Source: Drosophila persimilis
Taxonomy: Eukaryota; Arthropoda; Insecta; Diptera; Drosophilidae
DNA length: 64,000 nt
Direction of reading: 5' to 3'
Assembly: GCF_003286085.1 (NCBI RefSeq)
Contig: NW_020825288.1
Span: forward strand, 23,250,001 to 23,314,000
Made by a program: the position numbers and the translations under genes. Below, one piece after another: positions 1 to 11,511 of this stretch (the first letter of the stretch is position 1; every line of letters begins with the position of its first letter). The notes below the pieces were generated by a model that ran no database searches, was not told the DNA's origin, and was given only the letters and a program-made list of their open reading frames with translations.

Positions 1-714
1 AATACATACTTCATTGGGATGCATCATGTGCTCTCCTTATACCTTCTGTGTGGTCAATGGACAAGTAAGGAAAGATTCCTTCGCGTTTAACTGCTTTTCA
101 ATGACTTTTCAATCATCTCTCAAATGGATATGGTCTCAGTTTTTGGGGGCCTCTTGGATTATGCAACGCCCCCAAAGCCAATAGCACTTTTGGCTTAACT
201 TTCCGGTATTTGGAACAACAGAACAGCAGAAACAACAATCGACGACGGACTACCGTTTCTCTACAGACACTTGTCACTCAATTGGCGAAAAAAGTGACGC
301 CAAGTCAATTGGTAGACACATAAACACTGTCCGCGACGACAGACCAGACCCACAGATCGTTGACCAAGAAACGAGCCAGAAAAGTGTGCCAACACTAGAT
401 ACTCTATGTGGCCCCAAACAGGGGCCGGTTTCAGAATCGGTATCATTTCAATATTGATTTGTCCACCGAAGGTCGTTTCAGACTGTTCTTTTTGGACAGT
501 TCTCTCTGGGGGTAAGACTTTGAATTAAGAGAGTTTCGTTTCGGTTACCACCCAGCAAATCAAGGTTGTGGCAGTAATCGTCTGCTCATCGTTTCAATGA
601 AGTGGCACTTTTGTAAGGAGCTTTAAGAGTCATTACGCAGATTGTCACTGTCATTGCCATTAGATATTCATATTCGTATGTATTTATATATTTCTATATC
701 TGTTTACCTTACAG
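1..714. other. Upstream intron or flank of the first JHBP gene
   Basis: No coding exon is recognisable here. The stretch ends in a clear splice acceptor (pyrimidine-rich tract then ACAG at 711-714), so at least its right part is intron of the JHBP-family gene whose exons follow. The signal-peptide exon of that gene must lie farther left, probably outside the window. Confidence 0.5.
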
Positions 715-1282
715 CTCCGACTTGGACTCACTGCAGTTCCAGCTGACGTGCGAGATACCCCGCATACGCGTCAAGGCTCAGTACCGATCCACAGGTGTTC
801 TGATCTTGGTGAAGGCCTCCGGTGCCGGCGACTACTGGGGCGAGTATGGTAAGTAACTTCATCGGATAGACTTTTCATGGTCGGATGCTAATAATTCGCC
901 TCTTGGCAGAGGGCGTAAAGGCCAAGATCTACTTCAAGGCGGTGGCCAATGAGGGAGCCGATGGCCGCACTTACTTGACCACCGATTCGGTGAAGATGGA
1001 CTTCAATGTGAAGGATATTCAGATGGGTGTCGATAACATTGCCAATGGCAATTCAGTCATACGTAAGCTTAGATCTAGAGTCGCTAGGAAGCCTATTTAA
1101 TTCTGCCCCATAACTTCCCATTCACAGAGGCTGCTCTCAATCTGTTCATCAACTCGAACTCTCAGGAGCTCCTCAAGGAAATGAAGCCGGCGCTTAGGAC
1201 AAAGCTCACTCTGGTCATCAGGAACTTTATGGATCGCATATTCGCCAAAATCCCCCTGGATGAATGGATCAACTTAAACTAG
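715..1282 (+). CDS. takeout/JHBP-domain secreted protein, 3' exons only
   Basis: This is the C-terminal part of a haemolymph juvenile hormone-binding/takeout-family protein, a secreted carrier of small hydrophobic ligands. Three exons are visible: 715-848, 910-1062 and 1128-1282 (stop TAG). All introns are GT-AG and the phases match. The translation has family hallmarks: the stretch ending TCEIPRIRVKAQY, then STGVLILVKASGAGDYWGEYEG, then GDYW..VKAKIYFKA, and a C-terminal helix region (FMDRIFAKIPLDEWINLN). The signal peptide and the two N-terminal cysteines are not in the window. A polyadenylation signal AATAAA lies near 1354. A second JHBP gene follows in the same orientation, as in the fly cluster I remember as CG14661/CG2016/CG1124. 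I cannot say which member this is, so no symbol is given. Confidence 0.85.
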
Positions 1283-2703
1283 TTCTCCCCAAGACCCATC
1301 CCTAAGATCCTGTTCTACTTCTAAGTTCTAATTTATTGCACAGAGTTCAAGCTAAATAAACAAACAAAAAACTGTACGAAAAACCAAAGATGAGAGGTGG
1401 AAACAGGAGAGATTATACTACTCAATCCTCCCGTGCGACCCAAACGAACAGGTTGCTATATTATCAGAGTTGTGGAGCTCATCAGAGGCGGCATTAGGCA
1501 ACCGGGATCGGGGTTATCATTAGATGCACGTTTGAAAAGTTAGAAAAGTTACCCACTCTCGTTCAGGTTTGGCATGTTAATTCAAGGCCATCGCGCCGTC
1601 TCCATGAATGAGAAAATGTACGTAAACAACGAGGGGTTGGTATTTATCACTAGCCATATGGATTTAAGAAATAACCCAACTTTGTAGCTGTAGTGATCAG
1701 AAGATACGACAGTAGCTAAGATATCTCTTTAGAAATACATGAAGACAGCATTCCACTACCATTGGCACTGCACTTTGTGCCATACCCCCGCAAAACAATC
1801 CGCGAATGATCGACAATCCAAAGCTCCATGACCAAAGGGAGCTTCACTGAGGCTTACCACTGCCGATTGAATAATAAACGATGAATGAATAGCAACTAAA
1901 GGCGTTTCAAGTTATCTAACACGTGGTGGCCGTTAAGCCGAAGCCTGGCCAACTGATCTTTTGGTTGACCCCCGAATTGCGTGCGGTTCAACAATTTTCC
2001 CCATACCACAATCAGTCGCAGCACCGAACCATGTCAGAGGCAGCCCAACGACGACCCAACCTCAACCCCAACCCCAACCATAAGCGAGTGCCCAGCGAGA
2101 AAGCTTCTCGTCACCAGGAACATTACATAATATCCAAAGTGAACAGATTGTCAACCAACACACGACCTCAACTCACTACCGATCCGATCGTCTCCACGGA
2201 ACACAGGGAAGATCTGTTCTCGACTCGTAATTGCGATTGGCACGACAGCGACCTTCCTTCCCTCTGGCCGCTGCCAACCCCTGACACCGTCGAACCACTA
2301 ATCCCCGACTGCGTTTTCGGGTGGCAAGGCTGCTGAGGTGGGAAACAGCCCACAGCTTCCTGCATGACCTACCTGCTGGCATTTGGCTGGCTGTCTGCAT
2401 TTTCCCAGCCGCCAACTGGCAACTGGCAATTTTCCCGCAGCTCGCAGATACATTTGTGTGGATGCAATCAGTATAAACATTATTATTAGTATTAAACAGT
2501 AGCTGCTTAGCGTCTTTCTCTATCTCTCTCCCTTTCTGCCGCAGCGTGCCGCGTGTCTCTCTCTAGTTGTCTAAGCGTTTTGCCAGCATGCTTCGCTCCA
2601 GCACCAGGGAGCGGAACCGGGGTATTTCTGAGTTCTACGTCGTGCTGCTGTTCTAGCTCCACAACTTGCCCAAGCTCTCATGTAAATCGAAGCGAAATTT
2701 TTG
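1283..2703. other. Intergenic region between the two JHBP genes
   Basis: This holds the 3' UTR of the first JHBP gene up to about 1375, then sequence with no supported gene. A 137-codon frame at 1923-2336 has low-complexity composition and poor codon use, and I consider it chance. The right end leads into the TATA promoter of the next gene. Confidence 0.5.
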
Positions 2704-2741
2704 CTATAAAACGTGCCGGTCTCAACAATTTTGCATTCAGT
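2704..2741 (+). promoter_or_regulatory. TATA/Inr core promoter of the second JHBP gene
   Basis: A TATAAAA box at 2705-2711 is followed about 30 bp later by an initiator-like TTCAGT around 2736-2741. The predicted untranslated exon runs from about 2739 to 2914, ends at a strong GTAAGT donor (2915), and splices to an acceptor ATAG at 3701-3704 just upstream of the start codon. TATA promoters are usual for tissue-regulated secreted-protein genes in flies. Confidence 0.6.
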
Positions 2742-2914
2742 ACGATCTGTAGACGGTTACTAAAGCAACACTCGAATACGAGACTCTGAAACAAACAAAC
2801 AGAATAAACCTCAAGCAGCAGCGAGAACGTTGAGCGGCCTTCGACATCAAAAGTTAATCAAATAAAGTGCCCGAACACACAAAACTCAAATAAAAAGCTA
2901 AATAATCTTCAAGT

Positions 2915-3704
2915 GTAAGTTTCAGGCCAGGAAATATTTGTTTGATATATCCTAGAGAACTCGCAGGACAAGAACCCGGACGTAATCCTCAAGCATAAAT
3001 CTATTCAAGAGAACCAGTGAAAACATCCTAACTAAAGGAATACTCATTCTGCACTCCATCCAACAAGGAACGATTACATTCCTTCGCACTTCTGAATGAG
3101 AATGAACCCTATTACGAAGGACTAATCTTTTGAAATTCAGCAAAACTATTTTTTTACTCCAAGCTTCAATTTCAATCCAACTCTTTCAAGTTCAAAGGCA
3201 ACCCCCCCTCTATTCAATTGCACTCTCGTAAAAGATTAACCAAAGTTCGCTCTCGCTGGCACCCCGCCAATCAGTGGCCATTCATAAAAACCGTAAAACA
3301 TTGATAATAATATAGTGCGGAGACCCGATCAAAATCAGTTAAATTGCTGTATACAAAGCGAACAAAACAGACATCTGATGATAGTAATCGTTGTGGATCG
3401 GTTCAGTCGATAGAAACCTCCCACTTATTTGACTACGACGCAGTCACCATAATGCCTATAATCGGGACTGGGACTTGGGATGATTATAGCAGTGGGAGGA
3501 GGATCGGTTTAAAGGGGGCTGAGTGTGCCGACTCGGTTATAGAGGTTAATGATTTTTAGATAGATGTTCATTATGGAACATCGGCTGTGACGTCAATCGC
3601 GATAATGGTGGGATGGTGGGATGTTAGGGGATGGGGAATCAAACAATAGTTTCTGTAACCATTATTATAATACAATACAATACCTCTTTAATATCTTCCC
3701 ATAG
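2915..3704 (+). other. 5' UTR intron of the second JHBP gene
   Basis: Bounded by GTAAGT at 2915 and ATAG at 3701-3704. No coding exon is seen inside. The short frames in it are spurious. Confidence 0.5.
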
Positions 3705-3737
3705 GAAACTAAACTTGCAACTATACAATCAATCAAA

Positions 3738-4535
3738 ATGCAGTCCACACTCATTGTAGCCTCTCTGATGATCTGCTTCCTGGGCGTCACCTTAGCTGCC
3801 AGTATGCGTAAGTAAAACGCTGATCCCATACTATATCCTTTACTCAAAATATCCCTTCCCTTAGCTGAATACATTCAGGTGTGCCATCGCAATGATCCCG
3901 AGCTGTCGAAGTGCCTGAAGAGCAGCGTCCACAACCTGCGTCCGTATCTGGCCAAGGGCATCAAGGAGCTGAACGTGCCACCGCTAGAGCCCCTCTACAT
4001 TGGCGACCTGAGCATTCTGGATGGATCCGCTGGCATTACAGTGAGGGCCAAGAAGCTGAGCGTTCTGGGAGCCTCCAACTTTGAGATCACCAAGCTGCGC
4101 GCCTCTACTCAGAACAGGCGATTCGACTTCGAGCTGATTCTGCCACATCTGCAGGGCGAAGGCATGTACGAGATTAACGGCAACATTCTGGCGCTCCCCA
4201 TTAAGGGCAACGGACCCTTCACCGGCAACTTCACCAACTTTGTGGCCTATGTGCGCGTCCAGTACGACATCAAGAAATCGAATGATTTGGATTACCTGCA
4301 TGTCAAGGAGTTCTCCCTGAAGATTCGCACTGGAAAGGGAAACCTGAAGCTGGAAAACCTCTTCAACGGCGACAAGGTGCTGGGCGATGTGATCAACGAT
4401 ACGATCAACCAGAACTTTGAGGTCTTCACCAACGAGGTGATCGCTCCGATCGCGCGCGCCCTTGAGGCCAAGTTCCTGGTCATCACCACCAAAATCCTCG
4501 AGAATTTCACTTACAACGAGCTGTTCCCCGTCTAA
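3738..4535 (+). CDS. takeout/JHBP-domain secreted protein (complete, 246 aa)
   Basis: A secreted juvenile hormone-binding/takeout-family protein, predicted to carry a small hydrophobic ligand in haemolymph or at epithelia. Exon 1 is 3738-3807 and exon 2 is 3865-4535, with a 57-bp GT-AG intron. The start is the first ATG after the 5' UTR acceptor and begins a signal peptide of about 20 residues (MQSTLIVASLMICFLGVTLA). The mature N-terminus has the family's disulphide pair (Cys30 and Cys40, in VCHRNDPELSKC). The length of 246 residues is typical. Later hallmarks are IKELNVPPLEPLYIGDL, a beta-rich body, and the C-terminal helix with NDTINQNFEVF and APIARALEAKFL. The polyadenylation signal is at 4636-4641. 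It lies head-to-tail with another JHBP gene. Family assignment is firm; the exact orthologue (CG14661, CG2016 or CG1124 in melanogaster) was not decided. Confidence 0.93.
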
Positions 4536-4659
4536 GATGAGCGTCAAGGCATTTTGGATGCAGCTGTCGAGATTTAGAATTAAGCTTGTGATACCCTTTA
4601 TTTGTTTTAATTAGTCTTAAAATATTAAAATATTCAATAAATTAAACGAAATTTAACAG

Positions 4660-5486
4660 AAACACACGATACTTTGATATATCAGTAAGCAACAAAATGC
4701 TAAGTACAGATGTATATCCGAAACTAGTAAAGAATTTGTACTTTTTGTCTTCAAATCTTCATCAAAGGCTACCACTGAAACTATTAGGGACAAAACTTCA
4801 AACAAAAACGAGCCCATGTAAATCTTTACCTCTGGGGTGGGACGGAAATGAGATGATTTACTTCTAACTTTTAGATCAGTGCTTTCTTTTACGGATACCC
4901 AAAATTCAAAATTCTAGGTCGTGAAAAGAATCTAAATGTACATATTTTTTACTGAAAGAAATGAAAAAAACCAATTGCTCCACTCGCCTATTTCAATGAT
5001 CAATATCGCTTTCCACGATCAGAGACTTCTGCAGCTTGCAAAGCCGGCTCGTTTTGCCACAGAGCTCCGCCACGACAGTGCTCGCTCTTGGGTGTAGGCG
5101 TTTCCAATACTCTCGATGGAGTTCTTACAGTGATACTGGGCGATGGCCTTCTGGTCGTCCTCTGTGTCTCGCAATTGGAGGAAGAACCTGTGGGCAAACA
5201 TCGATTATAAAAGAAAGGATTCCTTCAGAAAGGTTTTGTTAACATACAAGCGAATTGGACAGCATCATGTGTATCTTCGTTTCCAGACGACATATGGGGA
5301 TTAGCTCCGTGTCGTCCGATTATGTGTCGGTGACCACCTTCTGCGGTAGGATTCTTGAACTTCTCCGTAATCTTAGGAGCCAAATATGAAAGGAAACCAC
5401 CACAAATAAAGAGAAAATTAGTATTAATATTTATTATATGACCCTTCACTGGCATAAATAACAAAAAAACATGACACATTTTCACA
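4660..5486. other. Intergenic region with one unexplained coding-like fragment
   Basis: AT-rich spacer without a supported gene. On the minus strand 5019-5187 reads as an open stretch preceded by an acceptor-like CAG at 5088 to 5190 side (CACAG ending at 5188), with coding-like composition (FFLQLRDTEDDQKAIAQYH). I do not recognise it. It may be an exon remnant. Confidence 0.3.
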
Positions 5487-6258
5487 TTACTCATTGAAAT
5501 CAGAAGCACAAGCCTTGCATGTGAAGTCTCTGCACTTTAAATGAACCGGGCGACTACATTCATTGCATTTAATGAAGTTTGCGGTCAATTTACTTGGCAG
5601 AAGGTTCAGACAGATGAGACAGAAGTTCACATCATCGTCAGATTGTAGATCTTCCTGTACCTTTGTGCGCTTAGCCGATGGTTTAGATGGAGTTTCCTTG
5701 GTGAGCTTAGTTGATGGTTTGACTTGTGGTGCCTTCCGTGCACGCTTTTTCTGGGAAGAAACAGATGCCTTTATATCTGGTAGCTCAGAAGCTCTTTTAG
5801 CATCTTTAACCTTCAGTAGGCGCGGAGCTTTGTATCGGCTTTCGACCATTTCTTGTAGGCTTCTTTGATGTAGCCGCTTGCAGAGGAACAATGTCTTCCA
5901 AAGGTGATATGCAGATTGTTGAAAATGCTCTTGATTTTAACGGTTCCGACGACACTTTCGATGTCGAAGAATCTGGTGTGATAAACTCAAGTTCGACGTG
6001 CCGGCGCATGAATTTCGTATACCAATGGCGACCCGCCATCTGATCTTTATTCCAATTTTCTGGGTAGTCAACCGCGAGCTTCTTTGCGAATTGATAAGCC
6101 AACTCTCTAAGCTCGTTGATGCTTAGGTCATAATAATGGTTGGAACACTTTAAAATGTATTGGACAAGATCCAATTCTCGAGCCGAAGAGAAAACCTTTA
6201 CAAAATGGAGTAAAATATCGCTGCAGGATGCTCCGAGGAATACCAAATACAATAGCAA
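5487..6258 (-). pseudogene. Decayed pogo/CENP-B-like transposase-derived gene without DDE core
   Basis: Two overlapping minus-strand frames (6258 to about 5806, then 5891 to 5487) read as one protein broken by a frameshift. The first has the helix-turn-helix CENPB-type region seen in pogo/Tigger/jerky transposases (LRELAYQFAKKLAVDYPENW, then DQMAGRHWYTKFMRRH). It is followed by a linker of the kind found near the C-terminus of such proteins (LEDIVPLQAATSKKPTRNGRK). The second ends in a Cys/His cluster (CLICLNLL..., CNECSRPVHLKC, CKAC) like the zinc-binding tail of these elements. The DDE catalytic domain expected between them is absent, so it cannot encode an active transposase. It lies head-to-head with Ubc6 and has an M1BP-type promoter motif at 6382-6392 just upstream. 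Either a dead relic or a DNA-binding domain under domestication; the frameshift favours a relic. Confidence 0.6.
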
Positions 6259-6360
6259 TGGCCGCTAAGCAACACTTAATGGCTTGCAACAGCGCAACAG
6301 GAGGCTGAAGTACGATTCGAGAGGAATTCGAGGCGGTATACTTTTAAAATAGCCGGCTTA

Positions 6361-6407
6361 TTTCGGTATAGTTCTGAGGGTCGGTCACACTGTATTGCTC
6401 TGCTCAA
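6361..6407 (+). promoter_or_regulatory. M1BP motif promoter element, repeat copy 1
   Basis: The core CGGTCACACTG (6382-6392) matches Drosophila core-promoter motif 1 (bound by M1BP), with GGTATA-type motif 6 sequence beside it. The 47-bp block recurs at 6738-6784 with two mismatches by eye. This copy is closest to the 5' end of the minus-strand pogo-like relic. Orientation assignment is inference. Confidence 0.55.
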
Positions 6408-6737
6408 CAGGGTGACCGTTTACGGTATTTTTTTTAGGTCAAAATTGAACCGACGGTATATTTACAGTATATCGGTATATAATGGTATATTTTGTCAATT
6501 TCATCAATCTATTAAATTTCGTTTTCAACGTTATATAGAAATCCAATAAAAGTAAGTATTTAAAATAGGCCAGTCAAGTAGAAAATTGATTTATTAATCT
6601 TATAAAATTATGTGCTCATGGTTAAATGTTCTATCTAGCTAATAATATTGCACGGAATATCAAAAACGGGGAACATGTGAAATAGAACTTGAATTCGTCA
6701 TTATATTTACGGTATATTTTTTAAAGGAGACGGTATG

Positions 6738-6784
6738 TTTCGGTATATTTCTGAGGGTCGGTCACACTGTACTGCTCTGCTCAA
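6738..6784 (+). promoter_or_regulatory. M1BP motif promoter element of Ubc6, repeat copy 2
   Basis: CGGTCACACTG at 6759-6769 with GGTATATTT directly before it (6742-6750), about 130 bp upstream of the Ubc6 start codon. Motif 1 plus motif 6 without a TATA box is the usual core promoter of Drosophila housekeeping genes, which fits a Rad6-type E2. Several further GGTATAT elements lie between the two 47-bp copies. Confidence 0.6.
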
Positions 6785-6895
6785 ATTGTCCTCAATTAAA
6801 TTCCAAAATTTCACTGTTTCTGTTTATAAGCATATTTGCTTAGACTTACAATTCACAATACACACAAAGTGCTAGCACTCGTATCGTTGTAAAAA

Positions 6896-8970
6896 ATGTC
6901 AACACCCGCACGCAGACGTCTTATGAGAGATTTTAAAAGGTAAGAAAACGCCACGAAAAAATTAAAAGAAAAAAACGCAAAGTACACACACTTTGAGAGA
7001 CCTCGTCGTCGTATCCGTCGCTCGTTCCCCAACCCAAATCGTGTTTCGTGGTATGAAATGGAGAAACCTGGGGGCTGCTCTGCTCCCTCTGCCTCAATAC
7101 ATGTGAACGCAGAGCAGACCATTATGTCTGTATGTCGTGGAAAAGTTTGCGCAGCCAAAATATACACCCATACATATTTATGCATACATATGCATGTCTT
7201 TGACACTTGACTTTGATGTGGTGTGGTACTGCAGAAGAAGAAGAGCGCGAAAAACAAATCCAAAAGGAAAATAAAGATAGAATATGTGAAAATTGTAACA
7301 ACGAAAATTCGTCTTCCGTTTTCGCCAATTGCGTCGCAGACAAAAATCATTAACAATAGCAACCATGAATGTGTGCCCCAGAGAGAGAGAGAGAGAGGAG
7401 ACGAGAGGAAGAGCAGATCCGAAAATGTTGGGAATTGAGTCAGAGGAGAGAGCAGAAAGCAGCAGTAACAGCAGCTGCCCCAAAAGTCATTCGCATCCTG
7501 GTTGCTGCTCTCCCGCTCCCGCCACCACTCTCGCGTAACCTTGTTGACTTACGCGACAGAGATAGCAAGAATTGAGTGTGTTCCCAAATGGAATTTCATG
7601 TGATTTCGTCAGTGTATTCTCTTTTTGTCAATTAGATTTCACCCCAGAGGTTGCACTTCGCACCGTCATGGCCCTGGCATAATGTCAAGGCTGCACCCGA
7701 ACGAGAAGTGGGTGGCACGTGACCCTCTATTAACTGGTTTATCTCTTGGTACTCGTCCATCCATCCCTAGTCTAGTCGCTACTCCCTAGTAGTTCTTGTT
7801 TAATCGATGATTTCATTCGTTGGCCAGAGCAGCATTTCATTTCGCATTTAGGTATTGATTTAAGCCGATTGAAGGGCACGGTTGGGTGGTAGGTCTTTTT
7901 TGTTGTGCGGTTTCGGCTCAGTTCAGACCACCCGCTTGTTGCAGACCGCGCCAGCATTGACCTACATTCCTTACAGATCCCCGAACAGATAACGTGCCAA
8001 TTGGCAGTTACCATATCGCGAATGGGATTCCTCTTTGGCTGGAGTTTTAGTCTGTTTATTGTGTACCTAATGTAAAGAAAAGGAAGGCACCTTAAATAAT
8101 CATTTCGTGGCTGCAAAATAACTTTCGCTGGACTTCAACAGAATCCTTCTTTATATTGATTACATCATACACTGCTCCAAATTACCGTGTCTCAAACAAA
8201 AGGAAAACCAACGACATATCTAGTGCTTAAGGCACTTAAAATGGTACCGAGCTTTCGTGTTTATTTCTATTTATATATATGTACACATATTTACGCGCCA
8301 TAAAAAGCCTTCTCTTAGTCACAAAGAAAGATGTTTAGTAAACAGTTTATGACTAAGAAATATATGCGTTTTTGTGTGGACTAGTAAACAGTTTCAAAGT
8401 TCAATAAAAATCATATAGATGCCCAAGCAGATTTCATAATGCATTGATATTTCTAACATGTTACCACATTTCGAAACTCTTCACCAGACTTCAGGAAGAC
8501 CCACCAACGGGTGTTTCGGGTGCGCCAACAGATAATAATATTATGATATGGAACGCTGTGATTTTTGGTCCACACGATACACCATTCGAGGACGGAACCT
8601 TTAAGTTAACCATAGAATTTACGGAAGAATATCCAAATAAACCGCCAACAGTTCGATTCGTGTCGAAAGTATTTCACCCAAATGTGTATGCAGATGGTGG
8701 CATATGCCTTGATATATTGCAGAACCGCTGGAGTCCCACATACGACGTGTCGGCCATACTAACATCCATACAGGTGAGGTTCTTAATCTCAATCGTGGTA
8801 TACTGACATTATTTGTACTAATTATTTTCGGTGTGTTCTCTTAGTCACTGCTGAGCGATCCCAATCCCAACTCACCGGCAAACTCCACCGCCGCACAGCT
8901 GTATAAAGAGAATCGACGCGAGTACGAGAAGCGTGTGAAAGCCTGCGTGGAGCAGAGTTTCATCGATTAG
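6896..8970 (+). CDS. Ubc6: Ubiquitin-conjugating enzyme E2, Rad6 family
   Basis: An E2 that passes ubiquitin from E1 to substrates with E3 ligases. Rad6-type enzymes mono-ubiquitinate PCNA in post-replication repair and histone H2B in chromatin. Three exons: 6896-6939, 8488-8773 and 8845-8970 (TAG), giving 151 aa, the normal family length. Exon 1 encodes the conserved N-terminus [15 protein letters not shown]; the 1.55-kb first intron separates it from the UBC core. The core shows the HPN motif (78-80) and the active-site Cys88 in DGGICLDIL, and the protein ends in VEQSFID without the acidic tail of yeast Rad6. All junctions are GT-AG and in phase. An M1BP promoter lies upstream, and AATAAA signals occur near 9434 and 9592. 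It is convergent with Cdep. Apart from the long intron nothing is odd. Confidence 0.97.
6940..8487 (+). other. Long first intron of Ubc6
   Basis: Begins with GTAAGA at 6940 and ends with CACCAG at 8482-8487. It contains a (GA)n tract near 7380-7398. Open frames in it, on either strand, look like chance. No nested gene is supported. Confidence 0.7.
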
Positions 8971-11511
8971 CCATGCGCCCACACTAGGAACAGCAACAGC
9001 AGAAAAATCAGAAGCGACAGCCAGGGCATAGGCAGTACCAGTAGCAGCAGGAGGGGCACTAGCTTCAGATTGAGAAATCAGCAAACTACAGCAACAAAAA
9101 TATACAATAACATACACAAGTTTAAATTAAATAACAGCATGAATACTTATAACAATTATAGTGCTATAAAATTGTAACAGTGTCACAGCAACACATTCAT
9201 TTACTATCCCCCACGCAATCACTCACGAAAGTTCGATCCTAGTTAGATTTGTTTGGCCCTTTTCATCGTATCATCCAAGAACCCGATACACTCCCAGAAA
9301 TGCGAAATACTTTCCCCAGCTGGCAGCAGCGTCACAGGCCGCTGCAGCTGATAATCTCTCTCGTAAGCTAACAGCGATTCAAAAGTTATAATAGTAGCAT
9401 AGATAGCAGCGGCGAAAAATGATTAATAATTATAATAAAACACATTATAAAAACTATGTCAAATAATTGCAAAAACAAAATAGTTTCATTTTAGATGTGT
9501 GCAAAGCAACTCTACTAAGAACAAATTACTAAACGCATACTAAAACTAAATCCGAAGCTAAACCAAAAACTAAAAAGCGTAAAGCAACAATAATAAAACA
9601 TGATACATATGTATGTATATCTGTAGTAGTTCGTGTCGTAGTAAGCAACAGCACAGCAAAAGTTGAAAGTTAATTGATTGGCGGCAACTTTTCAGCTGCT
9701 CAAGAACCCGAAATTGAAATTGTAATTGAATTTTGAAAGTGGAATGTCAATGTTAACTCTCCAACCATGCCCACTTCCACGTGCACACACACACCAACAC
9801 CTACAGACTCGAACAGCACATGCTACCTAGATTGAATAATAAGTTTATTGGCTATAAAATGTGAAATTTACTAGAAATTTAAATTAAATGTTAGTTACTA
9901 GCAATCCGAAAAATGAAAATGAACATGGGAAGTGTGAACAAATTCTGATCCTGGAAATGATTGGAATGAGCTGAGAAAGTAATGCTTGAAAGACCAATTC
10001 AAAATGTATTTTGTATATTCTTTTGTTGCTAACCCGGCACACCACCACTTTCCTAGCCTAACTATAAGATCTTGGTCCTCCTTGGCCCGACCTGAACTCC
10101 TGAACTGGTTTGATATCGCACACGCAAAGACACACAACACTCTTCCCTCCCCCAAAAATTATCCCAAATGCAATGGAGAAGATTGTATGATCGTGTGATC
10201 GCTCCCTTTAGTGTATAGTTGGATGGAAACACCTCATAAACTGCCATTTGCCACGCTATATAATCTCTAGGTTCAACTGTGTCTTGGCTGCGGCAATTCA
10301 TTTAGTTTAGTCTTAAGCGTTTACAATCGAGTTTTGATCTGGTTTTGTATGTTGAATGAAAATTGCTGTTCCTTTTGCTATGAAACCAACCTCCCTCCAC
10401 TTTTTGGCACTTTGTGTTGGACGCGAAACGAAACGAGATATGAAATATGATGTGAGATGAGATGAGATTAGAGAGATCCTGAATTGAATTGGAATATAAA
10501 CGGAATAGAAGGCAACGAGAACGAGCACTCGTTGATGGTGATGATGCTCTGAGCATCATGTTAATCTTATATATGTATGAATAATCTACCACATAGCAAC
10601 CCATTGTTTTATTATTTAAAACTTATTATGAAACACTTAATAATGCAGAAACGGTAGAGCGGAGTAACGAATGAGTATATGGAAGAAACAGAATCCCAAA
10701 TAAATCAAATCAAATCATAGAAAAATATAAATACCAACAAACAATGACAACAATGATTGATGCAACCATTCAAATTATGTGGAATTTCAAAATACCTTAT
10801 TGTAATTAATATTATTATTATTATTATTAATAAAGTATAAGATTTCAAATATCAATAAATGAGAATACGACAAAAGTATCCCCTCCCCCACCGTTTAAAA
10901 TTTCAATATGGAACTTCCCTTCATTTTGTTAAAATTGTTTTTATTAATTTGTTAAAGTCTATTAAAGTTAATGACTTAAGCTTACGATTAAACAATTGCA
11001 TTATTTATACGTATATGAAAGTAGAATTTCATTAGATTTTTTTAATTTTTGCCAACAGTTTTTAACTTTCTCTATAATTTTTTTATTGCATATCGAATAA
11101 ACATTTGACACAAGCGAATAAAAACTTTGAATACTAAAATACATAAAACCTTCCACTTAAAGCAAAGTACAGATATAAAAGATACAGGATAAAATGATGT
11201 ACTAGATACCGAAACAAAGACAAGACGAAACGATAGAAGACGACGTTATTTACAGGATAACTTAAGATACAAATAGAATACACACCGAATGTGTAGAATG
11301 TGTAGGGAGTGGTAGTAGAGTAGAATACAATATATAAAACGGGAATATTTGTTGTGGTGTATACGTTGTATAAAAAATAGAATACTAGAGGGCATTTCTA
11401 TGCGTATGTGGTTGCTTGAGTGACTCCTCCATGGAATTGCACAGGGATTATACATATGTTGGGAGAGGACTTCGTCAAAGTACGTCCATGCTAGGTAGAG
11501 GTGTCCACATC
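8971..11511. other. Convergent 3' UTRs of Ubc6 and Cdep
   Basis: AT-rich sequence between the Ubc6 stop and the Cdep short-isoform stop. Plus-strand AATAAA signals (about 9434 and 9592) suit Ubc6. A minus-strand signal (TTTATT on the + strand, 11082-11087, also near 10930) suits Cdep. An (ATT)n tract lies at about 10808-10830. No other gene is supported. Confidence 0.6.

Noticed and set aside
1923-2336. 137-codon plus-strand frame between the JHBP genes
   Set aside because: Low-complexity composition, poor codon use and no splice or promoter context; probably chance.
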